64,000 bases of DNA from Gnetum montanum (GCA_015680685.1 MNCI01015796.1:10345-74344), one strand, 5' to 3'; shown: positions 44,503 to 55,369, counted from the stretch's first letter. Program-made: numbers and translations. Notes: generated by a model not told the origin, from the letters alone.

Positions 44503-45129
44503 GGCCATCCACATGGCTTCTTATTTTTTCTAATTTTTTGTTTCACACATTTTTCTCTTTATAGTTTTTTATTTTACACCTTTTTGATCTTCAAAATTTT
44601 TCCTATGTTACACCATTTTTTGTTTTACATCATCATTAGTACATTTGAATCTTTCTTGAATATTTTTTTTAATTTGTTATATATTTTCCTTCGTTTGAGT
44701 GTGATTTTCAAATTTTTGTTAATAAACATGCTTTGTGCTAGTAGGACATAGTGGTGCTGTAGCTACTACTAATTGTGGTTTGTGCTTCATGTTTTGTTTG
44801 CTAATGTCTAGTTTCTATTTCTAAATTTTTGTACCAATGGCTAAGTCATGGTTTCCTTTTCATGGAACAAGTAGTGAGTCCACGACATTCACCCATCCAC
44901 AAACTCTATGGTTTTCTTATTTTGGAAATTTGAGGTCCCTTTTCATTAAATAAACTTTTAATAAATTTGTAACCTTGGTATTTTTTGGAACTAGGAAGGA
45001 TTCAAAGGTTTGCATAGGGTGTGACTTCAATGGGACATAATACTCTTTGTACTCTTCTACTTACTTGGATGCTTGAGTATTTTCATAGAGTTCTTACCAT
45101 TTTATATTGACCAATAATAAGTTGAATAA
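44503..45129. other. 3' non-coding remnant; no gene
   Basis: T-rich DNA following the polypurine tract. It does not resemble LTR copy C, but shares phrases with the reverse complement of 33,180-33,830, so it is element-derived. It is truncated near 45,100 by the copia fragment. Confidence 0.35.
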
Positions 45130-45149
45130 AAATTATTTATACTCTGCTT

Positions 45150-46075
45150 TGAATACATTTGAATTTAATAAAGTATCAAGATGTAAAATAGCCAAAGAAA
45201 TTTGACAAATTTTAGAAGCTACGTATGAAGGTACCTCTATTGTTAAGCAATAAAAATTATTAGTCTTACAAAGTGACTACAATAAGCTTAAAATGATAGA
45301 AGGTAAAAAGATAAAAGATTACTTCTCTAGAGCCAATGATATTATTGTAGCCATTAGAGGTGCTAGTAAAGACTTGCCCAAAAGCAATGTGATCATTAAA
45401 ATGATCAAAAATCTTTAACTGAAGTTTAAACCTAAGGTCACGACAATGGAAGAAATCAAAGATTTCTCAACTTTAAAATTTGAAGAACTTCAAAGTGCTC
45501 TCATTGCTTATGAAATAAATCTCATAAGTGAAGGAGCTATCCAAGAAAGATCCATTGCCTTGAAGACTACCTCCAAGAAGAAGGAGATCAATGAGCGTGA
45601 TGAGGAAGGGGAAGATAAGATTTCCTTTCTCACTAGGAACATCAACAAAGATTCAATCCATTCAAAGGTAAAGAAAGAGGTAAGATTTTTTTTAAAATTC
45701 TAGTTTCTCTCTTCTATGGAATCTTGGATTTGTAGAGGAAGAGGCCATATGGCCTTTGAATGTTCTAGCAGTTTCAGGTTGTAGCCCAAGAACAAGTCAA
45801 CTAAAAAAGAAAAGAAGACCAACTTCTATACAAGTTGGGATGATGGAGAGCAAAGTGAGGAAGAAGTGGAGGATGATGCAAAAAATTCTCATCTCATTTG
45901 CATGGCCCTCACTGATGATGATGCTGATTCATTAGACAATGATCTTAATGATGATGAAATGTTTGATTTTTTATTGAATGAGCTTCTACAATTTCAAAGT
46001 CTTTGCACTAAGTTAAGTAAACAAAAATCAGAAAAGATCATTGTTGAAGTTGAGTATTTTTATCTTTCTAAATAA
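45150..46075 (+). pseudogene. Copia Gag (UBN2-like domain, acidic linker)
   Basis: Two stops break the domain. Readable parts are ILEATYEGTSIVKQ, then DYNKLKMIEGKKIKDYFSRA, then F-K-P-K-V-T-T-M-E-E, and KFEELQSALIAYEINLISEG (85-codon frame at 45,446-45,703). This follows the UBN2 pattern 'aWd.L...yeg...vk..kl..L..ef..lkm...Esi.ey..r...i...l...g.......v.kiL.sLp..f...v.aiEe..dl..ls..eL.gsL.a.E'. The acidic frame 45,866-46,075 (LICMALTDDDADSLDNDLND) is the typical linker after the first knuckle. Confidence 0.7.
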
Positions 46076-46404
46076 CTCTCAAACCTAAGAGCTGAGAATG
46101 AAAAACTAATGTCATCTTTAGAACAAGATAAAGTGGAAGTTTCCAACATCAAATTAACAAATGAGAGATTGAAAATGGGAAAAAATCCCTTTGAATGATC
46201 CTAGGACAAGGAAGAAGCCCATAAGATAAGATTGATCTAGGATGCTATACTCAAGAACATTCATCACCTACAAACATAGCCCAATCAAATGATCCTCAAA
46301 AAGAAAAAGATAGCACATAAAAATCAAAGGAAGCACCCATATCTCAAAAAGATCTTGAAAGGTTTGATTATTTTAATCATTCATACTATCATAGGAGGAT
46401 TAGA

Positions 46405-46446
46405 TGTTATTATTGTCATAATTTAGAACATAAACAATGGGATTGC
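46405..46446 (+). pseudogene. CCHC zinc knuckle
   Basis: CYYCHNLEHKQWDC is a perfect CX2CX4HX4C and lies at the place of the second knuckle of copia Gag-Pol. A related C-N-W-L-Y-H-R-T-P-C follows about 8 codons later. Confidence 0.7.
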
Positions 46447-46700
46447 AATCTTAAATATTATCATGTATGTAATTGGTTATATCATAGGACTCCTTGTTCT
46501 TATCAAAGTGCACTAAGAAAGGGTTTTGTACATGATCACAAGGGAGATCAAACATCAACTCAAAAGACCAAAGCAACCACAAAAGAATGGAGAATTAGAT
46601 GACAGGAATATGGGAATTAGGACACCCTCACTAAAAAATTTGTAAGAGGAAGCCAAACTTTGGACATTGGAGAAGTTTGGTTGAGAAGAGAATCCTCAAA

Positions 46701-47040
46701 AGAGAAAACTCATTTTCTAGCCCTCTAAACATCACAACTCTTTGATAGTATAGTGTGTAAGTAGAGGTAAGTTTTCTTTTGGTTTTACAAGCTTTCATTA
46801 AGACTATAGTCTATTGGTATCCTTTCCCAATCCCATCCTACTTTTGGCAAAGACGTCTTTCCAAAAAGAAAGACATCTCTTGAAAGACTTCTTTTGATAA
46901 CCAAAGATGTCTCTCTAAATTTTTGTGCATCATGGGCAAGATGTCTACTATGAATTACAAACATGGAACATCTTCTTTTTTGTTCAAAGCCTCTATTCGT
47001 TGTCACTGTAAAAGAAAAAATTCCCATTTTTTGTTGTGTT
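46701..47040. other. No gene recognised
   Basis: Junction between the copia fragment and the next element-like frame. It contains repeated 'aaagacgtct'/'aaagacatct' phrases near 46,850-46,915 but no recognisable domain. Confidence 0.3.
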
Positions 47041-47059
47041 CCTTCAGATCTACCCCATA

Positions 47060-47699
47060 GAGATGACTAGGGCTCCACCATTTGTAGTGATTTTGTTAGA
47101 GATGATCCACAAGAAGATAGGAACGTCCAAGATACCACCCAAGAAGCATTCAAAGGGAAGTTCCAGTAGTGCACTACCCTCTTACACACCCCAATTTCAT
47201 AGTGCAAGTGCATAGCACAAGTTTGAGACAACTTGAACCACTATCATTATCTCTAAACATTCAATTGCTTTTCCAACTCATAGATTGCAAGCCCTGCCTG
47301 ATTATTTCAAGCTTTCAAACTAGAATACTTTCATTACCATGAATTTTCAAGTTCTTGAGGTGCTAATTAGAGAGTTTTATTGTAATATTATTATTTATAA
47401 TGCTATTGTTGGGGCATTCATCAATGGTAGGGGTAACTATTGCTAAGGTCTCTCCCTAAGTTGTGAATGCAATTCTGGGTATTTCTAGTCCTGATGTATT
47501 TTGGGTAATCATTGATACCATGCATGATATTTACAAAAATGGTATAATGCCCATAGCACATAATGAATTTTGTGATGTATTATTTGGCAAAGTCATGTCT
47601 TTTGACAAGGTCCATATTAAGAGAAGTAAGATGACTCTTGATGCCTCCACCTTGTCTCTTATTGTTCTATATAACATCATGGTGAAAGGAGGTAGCTAG
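47060..47699 (+). pseudogene. Possible plant-transposon-protein (Transposase_32-like) fragment
   Basis: The plus frame reads a Ser/Lys-rich start (KKIGTSKIPPKKHSKGSSSS), then after stops VLEVLIREFYCNI and AFINGR. It shifts frame into NAILGISSPDVFWVI and continues open for 78 codons to 47,699. 'lvreFYan' followed by 'v.GR.v..s...in..L' is the pattern of a domain common in plant gypsy-associated ORFs. The match is short and frames are broken, so this is tentative. Confidence 0.35.
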
Positions 47700-49680
47700 A
47701 GTTATCTACTACCACCCCAAGGTTTTGTACTTTATTTTCTTCTTATAAGTTTACCATTGGATTTGGGGCATACACTCTACCAAGACATTTTGAGCCTCTA
47801 TGCCAAGGAGAGAATCCTTGGATACCCTAACTGCATCAACCTATTAATTCACTAGAGGGGTATACCTATTCCAAAGTTGCCTTTACTTAAAGGCAAGAGG
47901 AGTCTTAGTGAGTACATTGATATGTATCATTAGTCTTAATGAAAGCCTTGTATGAAGAAAATACTAGGATGCTTTTTTTTGTCCAACCCCATGCAATGTC
48001 ATCCTCAATTCATCAAGAAATACATTTTCTCTTTCATGATCAAAAAGTAATTATCCCTAATGATATCCAAGTTTCAAGTGTACTCACTATCATTATCAAT
48101 TAATAATCCTTCAACTCTATAGTATTCACTATCAATTCCTCCAAATTATTTACTAACTCCATCTCTAAACTAGAATTCATGTTGTTCCTTGCTTTCTTTA
48201 GTGCTGCTAACTCTTGAGATTGCTTCTTTGCAAACTTTAGCACACCTTCAACCTCTTCCCTAAATTTTATAAAATCTTTGGCATGTTTCTCTCTTCTTAA
48301 TAGGTATTTATTAAATCTTTATTTAATGCCTCATTTTGTGATAAAGCAATGTTAAAAACTATTCTATTACTTCTTAGCATTTCACCGTAGGCTTTAGCTC
48401 TAAAATAATATCCCACTACACTGTAGCTCATAATCATCAAGTCATGTAATAAATCATTACTTACAATAATGGAATTGATTTTCGAAAGCCTGCCAAGATC
48501 TTTGTGTACCATACCTTTAATTACTGATGGAAAGTTATCCACATTCATTTTCCCAAAAATTTTTCATGTAATTTTATTATATAATGTTTCTTTCATGAGG
48601 CTCTTCTACACTAATATCTTAAAGAAGTTTATGGTTGCTTCTTGATGAACAACCTTATTTTCAAAACTATGGTATTGCATTCTCACATGCACTATGAATG
48701 AAGTTAAGTAATCATTTTTAATTTTTCTCTACCTCTCTACCTCAACATCAATAGGCTATTTTATTTTTGAAAGCTTCATGATAGTCTACTTTGGCTTTAA
48801 GAAGGCTTCAAGAACTAACCATGAAACCAACTCTTTATTCTTACTTTTCACCATCATAATAACATTCACAATGTTGGCATTATTAAAAAATTTAGAAAAT
48901 GTTGGTAAGAGGTAGCCATAGAAAAAATAAGGGCAAATGTGCTATAGTATGAAAGTGTTTGTTCCTTCATTTCCATTTTTAAGATAGAAAACCAATCCAT
49001 ATGGGTTATGTTCTTCATTGCAACATAAAGCAAACATAACAGAGACTAGAAGATTTTGTTTTTCCTATATTTCATAGCTACCTAGCAACTAATGATATAA
49101 AATAAACTAGAATATAACATCTTAAGTTGTGAAATAGGGATTCTCTTAGTGATGGCAATCTAGATCTTTCTCCATTCATCCTTATTTATAAAACATTCTA
49201 GAAGCTAATGCCTAGGGAACATTACTTCCTTCAATGTAAAATTTATTTTCACCATCTGAGAAGAAAATCATAGAAACCTCTTCTAAATCCTAGAAAATTC
49301 TAGGTCTTTCCAACCTAATAAATAAACTAGTTGCTTTTGTAGGTCCTAACAAATGTGTTAACCACCACATTATTCTTCGACACCATGAATTCTACAAATG
49401 ATGTAAGACTTAACCTCTCTAGTTTAGCACTATGGCCCAACTTTACTAACTCTATTGTTAATGTTAGATCATAGTAGTGCTACTAAACACTGAGTTGAAG
49501 AGCCAGGTATCTAACATATTCTACCCTTGACAACAATAGGTCAAAATCTCTTATTTTGTTAACCATATCTTCATAGTGGGTAACCATTGCCAAATGTAAC
49601 TTCATCTTCTTAGTGCTAGCCTTTGATGTTAAACTAAAGGCTTCACCATGAGGATTTTCACAATGGTTATCCTTAATAGC
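47700..49680. other. Degenerate retroelement-like DNA, no assigned gene
   Basis: An 83-codon minus-strand frame at 48,548-48,297 begins MNVDNFPSVIKGMVHKDLGR and is helical in appearance, but I do not recognise it. The rest has short frames only. The stretch lies between the plus-strand frame ending at 47,699 and the RT start of the minus-strand gypsy at 49.7-50.0 kb. Confidence 0.3.
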
Positions 49681-50020
49681 TCCTCCATAAAAGGAATTGG
49701 ATAATTATCATTAATGCAAGAAGTATTAAGGTTATGAAAATCAATACAACCTTAACTCACCAATTCGCTTCCTAACGGGCACTAAGTTTGATATCCAACT
49801 TGAGTGTCTCACTCAGTAAATAATTTTGGATTCTAGGAGCTTGTTGATTTCTACTATCATTAACGCTTCAATATTTGGATTTACATGTCTAAGTTTTTGC
49901 CTAAATGGCTTTGTTTCTAGCTTAAGGAGGATTGTATGTGTCATCACTAATGGGTTGAAAGTTCTAAGATCTTCATAAGTCCAAGCCAAAACATCATTAA
50001 ACTCATGTAGCAATTCAACA
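49680..50020 (-). pseudogene. N-terminal reverse transcriptase of the minus-strand gypsy fragment
   Basis: The frame 50,013-49,813 reads LHEFNDVLAWTYEDLRTFNP then TKPFRQKLRHVNP and E-I-N-K-L-L-E-S-K-I-I. This matches the RT lead-in 'l.ef.DvFAWsy.DmpGi.p.....H.l.......pvrQk.R...p.....i..EV.KLLeagfI'. After a break, G-C-I-D-F-H-N-L-N-T-S-C and D-N-Y-P-I-P-F at 49,760-49,690 give the next block ('rvCvDfrnLNkac.kD.fPLP'). The palm with FxDD is not found. Confidence 0.7.
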
Positions 50021-50394
50021 AAGCTTTGTCTTTCATCTGGATGTAAACAAACTCCTATTTTAATAGGGTATTATAGTCCTTTCTTTTGAATCTGCATTCT
50101 TTCAATTTCAACTAACATTTTCCAATTGGTATTTTTAGATAAATCTACAGTTTTGGTATGTAAGTCATCAAATAATGCCTCCCTAGCTACTATTTCAAGA
50201 GATATTTTTTTTTAAGAATATAAGATCCTTTGATATATCTCCTTGATCACTAAATTCTTCTTCAGAAAATAAAAATTTACAAACATGATTATCATCATCA
50301 AATACTTGAAAAGAAAAGACATTATTAGGAATAGAATAAGACTTAACCTTTTCAATAATACTTTCTAAATCCTAAGCATTGTGTTTAAAAGGTA

Positions 50395-50480
50395 TATCCA
50401 AAGTAGTGGTCATTTGGGCAAGTGCATCAAGAACATAATTTTCTTCTCTTGGTATATGTTTAATGGTTATGTATTCAAAT
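50395..50480 (-). pseudogene. RNase H C-terminal phrase fused to the protease tail
   Basis: Directly after FGAKFEYIT the same frame reads IKHIPREENYVLDALAQM. This matches the end of RNase H domains in gypsy Pol ('.v.HIpReeN..aDaLAkla'). RNase H normally lies after RT, but here it lies between protease and RT N-terminus (50,013). It is probably a template-switch or deletion join. Short length makes chance similarity possible. Confidence 0.45.
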
Positions 50481-50983
50481 TTGGCTCCAAAAGTCCTAGA
50501 TAAAAGCACATCATAAGTGGGTGACATATCAACTTCTAAGATATTCTTATAACATGTAAATGTTTGGTATTATTTAAGTTGTACTTTCAATCCTTTTAAT
50601 GACCCTATTATGAGTACATTAGATCCATCAAGTCATATCACACTTCTTGCTTGTAGAAGCATTTGTGCTCCTAATGTTCTACATACCTCAAGTGGCATGA
50701 CACTAATAGTTGCACCAAAATCCATTAAACAATTATGAACATTCTCTCCTAAAATAATCAAACTTGTTAAGAAAGGAGGTTGATCTTTCTTATTTAGCAT
50801 GAAAGTACTTGCATTTTGTATTGATAATGCATTAGGAATTTCTACAAAATGAACTTTCCTTTCAGTTGTTGGAGATTTTTCTTTATTAGTTTTAGGTGTA
50901 TGAACTATCTTTTGAATCACATCTTTCATTTCATTAAAATGTAGAAGATCATACATTGAAATGTTGGCCTTAACTCTCTTCAA
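50480..50983 (-). pseudogene. Protease of the minus-strand gypsy fragment
   Basis: The 116-codon frame 50,983-50,633 includes PFLTSLIILGENVHNCLMDF and then GATISVMPLEVCRTLG. The active site D-S/T-G reads D-F-G, with the catalytic Asp kept. After a short broken stretch, LDGSNV, I-G-S-L-K-G-L-K-V-Q-L and VDMSPTYDVLLSRTFGAKF supply the flap and C-terminal strands ('gvi.dl.v.l......f..DivV.d.p..yg.lLSR.w.a'). The protease then runs without a stop into an RNase H-like phrase. Confidence 0.7.
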
Positions 50984-51169
50984 ATCCTCAACTAGATCAT
51001 AAGTCTTATGTTTGTCTTTGACTTCTTGTTGAGGTGGAGTTCTTATAGGTATAAAAGGGGAGTTTGGTCATTGTGAGGCATTTGCTTGGGATGGTCCAGT
51101 TTGATTATTTGTGTTATTTTGACTAGGAGCTCTTCTGTTTGAAGGAGTCTAAGGATCATTCCTAGTTTG

Positions 51170-52147
51170 TTATTTTGCGATGTTCATAACATCACTAAGT
51201 CTACTGTAGCAAGTGTTATGTGGATTATGATTACTTACCATGACTTGTTCCACTAAGGAAACTCCTTCATTTTTTATTTCATGAGGTATGTTAAGGACCA
51301 TATTAGGGTCTTTTCCATTTTTTTGATTTCTAACATTGTCACCATATAATGCTAAAAATTGAGGACATGTTTTTTCAGAATGTTGCCTAGTGTTATGGAG
51401 ATGACAATAATCATCGTTGATTGATGTACTTGGCTCTTTAGATTGTATAAAAACCTTACTGTTGTTTTGCTTTAATTCAACTACTTCATTGGAAAGTTTT
51501 TTGAGTAAAGTTAATATTTGGGTCATTTGATTTTAAGTTTGAGTTGTAGGTCCAACAGGATTAGATATTCTGTTTGGATTTATGATTGATTGAATTAAGG
51601 CTTTCGATTGGTCATCATTCAAACTAGTATTAGATGGTAGAAATGAAGAAGATGTTGAACTTTGAAAATAATTGTTTGAAGATTGACTCAGTTGAAGGGG
51701 ATTGGGCATTTGGAACAACGCATTATTCATTGGGAGAAATTATGGTGGTAAAGGGATAGACTGCATAAGGCTGCTAACATTCATCATTCCAAATTGAGTT
51801 TGAATGCTATTCATCAAGGTAATTTGCTCCAACTCAATAGCTTTAGCCATTTCTCCTTGTATTTTTGTCATGTTGGGATTGAACATAATGGCATAGGCAA
51901 AGAACGAGTTGATGGTAGAGAGGTAGAAATTGAGGATATCACTAGGTTGCAGATGTATCTCATTTGGCACATAGGCAACTTGATGGAGGGATTTTAAGTT
52001 ATAGTCATGGACATTTTGCCCAAGTATTTTCCTTAAGTTTGTGAAATTGCTTAATGTTATGGTTACGCCAATGAACTTATTGAATTGGAGTATGAATTTA
52101 TTTTTAAACTTTTTCCACAAGTCGATAGAGGCATTTGGAAGTATCAA
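51170..52147 (-). pseudogene. Gag of the minus-strand gypsy fragment
   Basis: Three near-continuous frames. 52,147-51,740 starts within the gag domain (DLWKKFKNKFILQFNKF, then LRKILGQNVHDYNLKSLHQV, normally 'W..f...F...F......l..l.Q...es...y...f'). 51,730-51,533 is Asn/Ser/Pro-rich. 51,526-51,170 contains YCHLHNTRQHSEKTCPQF, the variant Cys-His motif ('yC.yH...gHstedC..l') used in place of a CCHC knuckle in many plant gypsy Gags. Only a few stops separate these parts. Confidence 0.7.
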
Positions 52148-52150
52148 AAA

Positions 52151-52886
52151 CTATTAGCTGGCTTTGCTCCTGAAAGTTGTCATATATACCCTACATGCTA
52201 TGTCATTTTAAACAATGTTATAGATGCCTAGTAAAGTTTCAAAAAATTGTATATGTTGGCTGGCATCACTAGTAGGGGTTGTGGGATTGAAGAATAAATT
52301 TATGTTTTGAAGTGGTTTCAAAATATCATGATAGTTGGTGAAGTTAAAGGGGTTGCTCACTAAGGGAGCTAGGGGTTGATTGGCNTAATTTTATTTTTAA
52401 AAGGAAAAATAAAATTTAAAATAAAATAGAAAATGCAAAATTTTAGAAAAGTAAATTAAAAAAAGAATGATGTAACTCACCTCACCAAAGTTGGAGCTGA
52501 GGTAAGAACTGCCTGAGTATAAATTTGGGAATCTAAAAATGAAATTAAAATAGAGCGATAAAACTAAAAATAGGCAATTGTTAACTGGATTTGGTACAAG
52601 CCACTAAAGGTTTTAGGTAACCTAATCAAAAACTAAAGTAGGAAAATAAATTGGATTTTTGGAACAAGAGAACTAAAAATGAATGAATGTTAACAAGAAC
52701 AAACAATAGAAATTTTCAAAAACTAGGAAAAATAGAAATCTTTAGAATCTGTAAATCGGTAGTTAAGTATAGAATAGAAAAAAAAATAGGAAAGCAAAAA
52801 CAAAAATAAATAGTGCAAATCAATGGTAAAGAATAGAAAAACTAATATTTTTAGAAACATAAGGAAAAACAGAGGTTGAAAAATAG
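52151..52886 (-). other. Leader of the minus-strand gypsy fragment
   Basis: No gene. AT-rich DNA between the PBS and gag. It contains one undetermined base at 52,385. Short frames here (for example 52,986-52,723, rich in F and L) have no supporting features. Confidence 0.4.
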
Positions 52887-52903
52887 CCCTCCTTCTAATG
52901 CCA
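52887..52903 (-). other. Primer-binding site
   Basis: The minus strand reads TGGCATTAGAAGGAGGG, differing at one position from the PBS at 4,036-4,053, and lies about 9 bases inside the LTR edge at 52,913. Confidence 0.55.
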
Positions 52904-52912
52904 AAAAGGTGA

Positions 52913-53075
52913 TGATGAGTAAATTTTGGACGCACCAACACTCGAAAAAAAAATTTAAGAAGACTATTGCCTAAGATGCCTCCCATATGAGTACAGAGAC
53001 CCAGGAATAGTCTTAGCTAGAGAGGGCTATTTGACATTATGGTTAAATGGGCCTACCCCCTCTCTAGCCAACAAA
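52913..53075 (-). repeat. LTR end, minus orientation
   Basis: From TGATGAGTAAATTTTGG at 52,913 the reverse complement matches two plus-strand blocks ending at 54,023 and 55,262: 'cccatatgggaggcatcttaggcaatagtctt' and '...gtgttggtgcgtccaaaatttactcatca'. Recognisable homology lasts about 160 bases. The outer limit is unknown. Confidence 0.55.
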
Positions 53076-53100
53076 TGTAAATGTCTAATTGGTGAGAGGC

Positions 53101-53119
53101 TCTCTCTCTCTCTCTCTCT
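53101..53119. repeat. CT dinucleotide microsatellite
   Basis: Uninterrupted TC repeat ending in TTT. Confidence 0.9.
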
Positions 53120-53870
53120 TTAGTGTTGGTAGGAGCATGATGGAGCAATTGGCCAAAGGAGGCAAAGCAGGCTAAGAAGTTGCAAAAGGTAGCATCTACA
53201 ATAGCTCCTAGTGGTTGTAGCTTATGCATGCATCAGCAGGCGAGCAACATTGTAGGTGGCAATTAGGGACTAGTTGAAAGGAAGACATCTCTAGGGGCCT
53301 CTCTCTCTAGATCTCTCGAGGCATGTAGACTGTCTGGCCAACAACAGCAGCACATAGTGCATCGGGGTGAGCGATGGTAGTGAGGTAGTGGTAGTAGCAT
53401 GTAGCACATTGATGAGCAATGGTAGGCATGTGGTAATGGTGATCAACAATTGCAACCGATATGGTGGAGGACCATGCATCAGCAGGTGCATCAATGGTAG
53501 TGCGCAATCAACAAATTGGTGGTGTTTGCAATAACAGCATCTATTAGTGGCACATTGTGGGTGGTGGGTAGTGTGAGGCAACAACTATAGTGGGCAACGC
53601 AAGTGTGTGCATGGTAGTGAGCAGCTACAAGTAGTGGTCAGTGATGGTCAATAGTAGAAGTGATGTGTGCATGGTTAATGGTAGAAGTAGGCTACAACAA
53701 ACATCAGCAAATGGCAACACACAGTAGTCCATCTTGTTAGCAGGTTTCATCCCAGTGGCACCAAGGTTTTTTTCTTTTTTGCTAACACTGGGTACCATCA
53801 GCGACAACAACCATAGCCACGTAAAGCAACAACAAACAATGACAACACGACAATATGACAACAAGGGGGT
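53120..53870. other. Low-complexity region, no gene
   Basis: Slightly GC-richer DNA made of loose GGTAG/GCAAC/CATCAG repeats. Frames here translate to His/Thr/Cys-rich low-complexity peptides on the minus strand, which I treat as artefacts. Confidence 0.5.
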
Positions 53871-54023
53871 AAGGTCCCCATTTAATTGTTTAACATCACA
53901 TATCTCTCTCCATTGAAACTATTCTTGGGTTTCCATATCCATACCCATACAGGAGGCACCCTAGGCGATAGTCTTCCTAAATGAGTTTTTCTAGGTGTTG
54001 GTGCATCTAAAATTTACGCATCA
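53871..54023 (+). repeat. LTR end, plus orientation (copy 2)
   Basis: Matches the reverse complement of 52,913-53,075 and the block ending at 55,262. Ends in ACGCATCA at 54,023 with no PBS after it. Likely a solo LTR or the 3' LTR of a lost element. Confidence 0.5.
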
Positions 54024-55109
54024 ATAGCTATTTATTTATTTATTTTTATCATTATTTAGATTACACCACCTTGAATATTTGTAGGTGTTATTGCTACATA
54101 CAAAGTTCTAGTTTCCTAGGTTTACGAGTAGAACCTTTGCACAACACACAGTCTCTCCCAGCATTGAATCTCTCCTCACTTGTGATGTGGTTTAGGTGTA
54201 CGTTGTATTAAATGTGTTCATGCATAGGCCTTGATTTATTAAATGGGTATTTGTAGTTTTTCTTGCTAATAATTTTGATTAGCAATATATTTCTTGTGAT
54301 AGTGTGTATCTACCAGAGGCTGAAAAACTCCTAACCATGGTAGTATTTATGTAGCTTTGTTTACTAGTCTTGTGAGAACTCAAATGTTGTATTATAAACA
54401 CTTTTGTCATGGCTTCCACTTGTAAGGTAGTTCTCCTAAATTTGTGCTTGATTGTAGATTTGTGTTTATTGTTCTAACACAGAAACATTAAAAAAAACAT
54501 AATGATAAGAGTAAATTATAACATTCAGTGTTCTCTATTTGGCTTCTACTTTTCTATATTTTTGCACAGGTTACAGAAGATGGGGAATGGGAGGAGACTA
54601 GAGAACATGGGAAGTTGGGTGGAGCAAAATTCCAAAAGTTAGGGAAGTTGAGAAGTGTAGACTTGGAAGGGAGAAAATAGGGGGAAACTCTTCCTAAGTG
54701 AGGGGGGATGAGGTTGGATGAAAATGGTCTTGGCATGCTACTAGAAGTGGATTAGTGAGTGGATCTAAAAACCAAAAGTGCAGACTTGAGGGGGAAAAGT
54801 GCTTCACAGAAGCACAAGTGGACAGGCAATCATAGAGGTTATCCTTTCCCTAATCAAACCAGCTCTTTTGTTTGAGCTAAGTCCTTGTTGAAATAACTAT
54901 TATTTGATGTCTCTGTAACCAAGAGCATTAGCCTCTATCAAATATTTATTTCTAAATAGATAGTTCAAATTAGACTTCTACTTGTATTTGGAGTTCTCAA
55001 ACTCCTGGTTAGTTTGAAAACTCTCATTTTCAACTTGTTTAATCAATTACTATTTTATTTTTCTTTGTCTATTAAAAAAACTTGGTCATTGTGTTTGAAT
55101 TTCTTGGTC
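54024..55109. other. No gene recognised
   Basis: AT-rich spacer between two LTR ends, with a TTTA-rich simple tract near 54,030-54,050. No motif-bearing frame. May be the interior or U3 of an LTR ending at 55,262. Confidence 0.35.
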
Positions 55110-55262
55110 AATATTTCAGGTTTGATTAATCTATTTAAATGTCACATAGCCCTTTCCAACTAAGACTGTTCCTAGGTTTTTTACCCATATGATAGGCACC
55201 TTAGGAGGTAGTCTTTCTAAACGAGTTTTGTGGGTGTTGCTATGACCAAAATTTTTGCATCA
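55110..55262 (+). repeat. LTR end, plus orientation (copy 3)
   Basis: Third copy of the block: 'cccatatgataggcaccttaggaggtagtctt...ttttgcatca', ending at 55,262. It sits about 100 bases from the 3' end of the GATA-factor pseudogene. Confidence 0.5.
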
Positions 55263-55369
55263 ACAAAAACTAAATAATATTTCCCCTATTTGAATATAGT
55301 GTGATCAAGCTTGATATTCAAACATAAACAAGGTTAAGGAAAGATAGCAAAACTGGTAGATATACATAC

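Larger units (their letters stand above)
38204..44510 (+). mobile_element. Plus-strand Ty3/gypsy copy (Athila/Tat-like), LTR to polypurine tract
   Basis: After LTR copy C and its PBS come a leader, gag (39,180-40,089), a variable Pro/Gln-rich region, protease (40,930-41,240), RT (41,640-42,540), RNase H (42,690-43,110), integrase (43,220-44,430) and a polypurine tract (44,490-44,502). This is the most complete retroelement in the window. The signature phrase after the palm, EGIVLGHRITQVGIEIDLKK, is of the Athila/Tat kind. No matching 3' LTR follows. Copia sequence begins by about 45,130. Confidence 0.8.
45130..46700 (+). mobile_element. Ty1/copia gag fragment
   Basis: Order on the plus strand: a UBN2-type gag domain (45,150-45,540), a first degenerate CCHC knuckle near 45,729-45,770, an acidic stretch (45,840-45,990), a coiled-coil-like part and a second CCHC knuckle (46,405-46,446). 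This order is typical of one lineage of plant copia Gag. Protease and everything downstream are missing. The fragment stops by about 46,700. Confidence 0.65.
49680..52150 (-). mobile_element. Minus-strand Ty3/gypsy fragment: gag, protease, RT start
   Basis: On the minus strand: gag (52,147-51,170), protease (50,983-50,480), an RNase H-like tail (50,480-50,395) and the N-terminal RT (50,013-49,680). The element then fades. A leader with scattered stops leads back to a PBS at 52,887-52,903 and an LTR edge at 52,913. Reading frames are longer than in other relics (116, 118 and 135 codons), so this copy is somewhat younger. One undetermined base occurs at 52,385 in the leader. Confidence 0.75.

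Noticed and set aside
53291-53864. Three minus-strand frames of 66-97 codons rich in His, Thr, Cys and Leu
   Set aside because: They come from low-complexity GGTAG/GCAAC repeats, overlap each other in different frames and show no domain.
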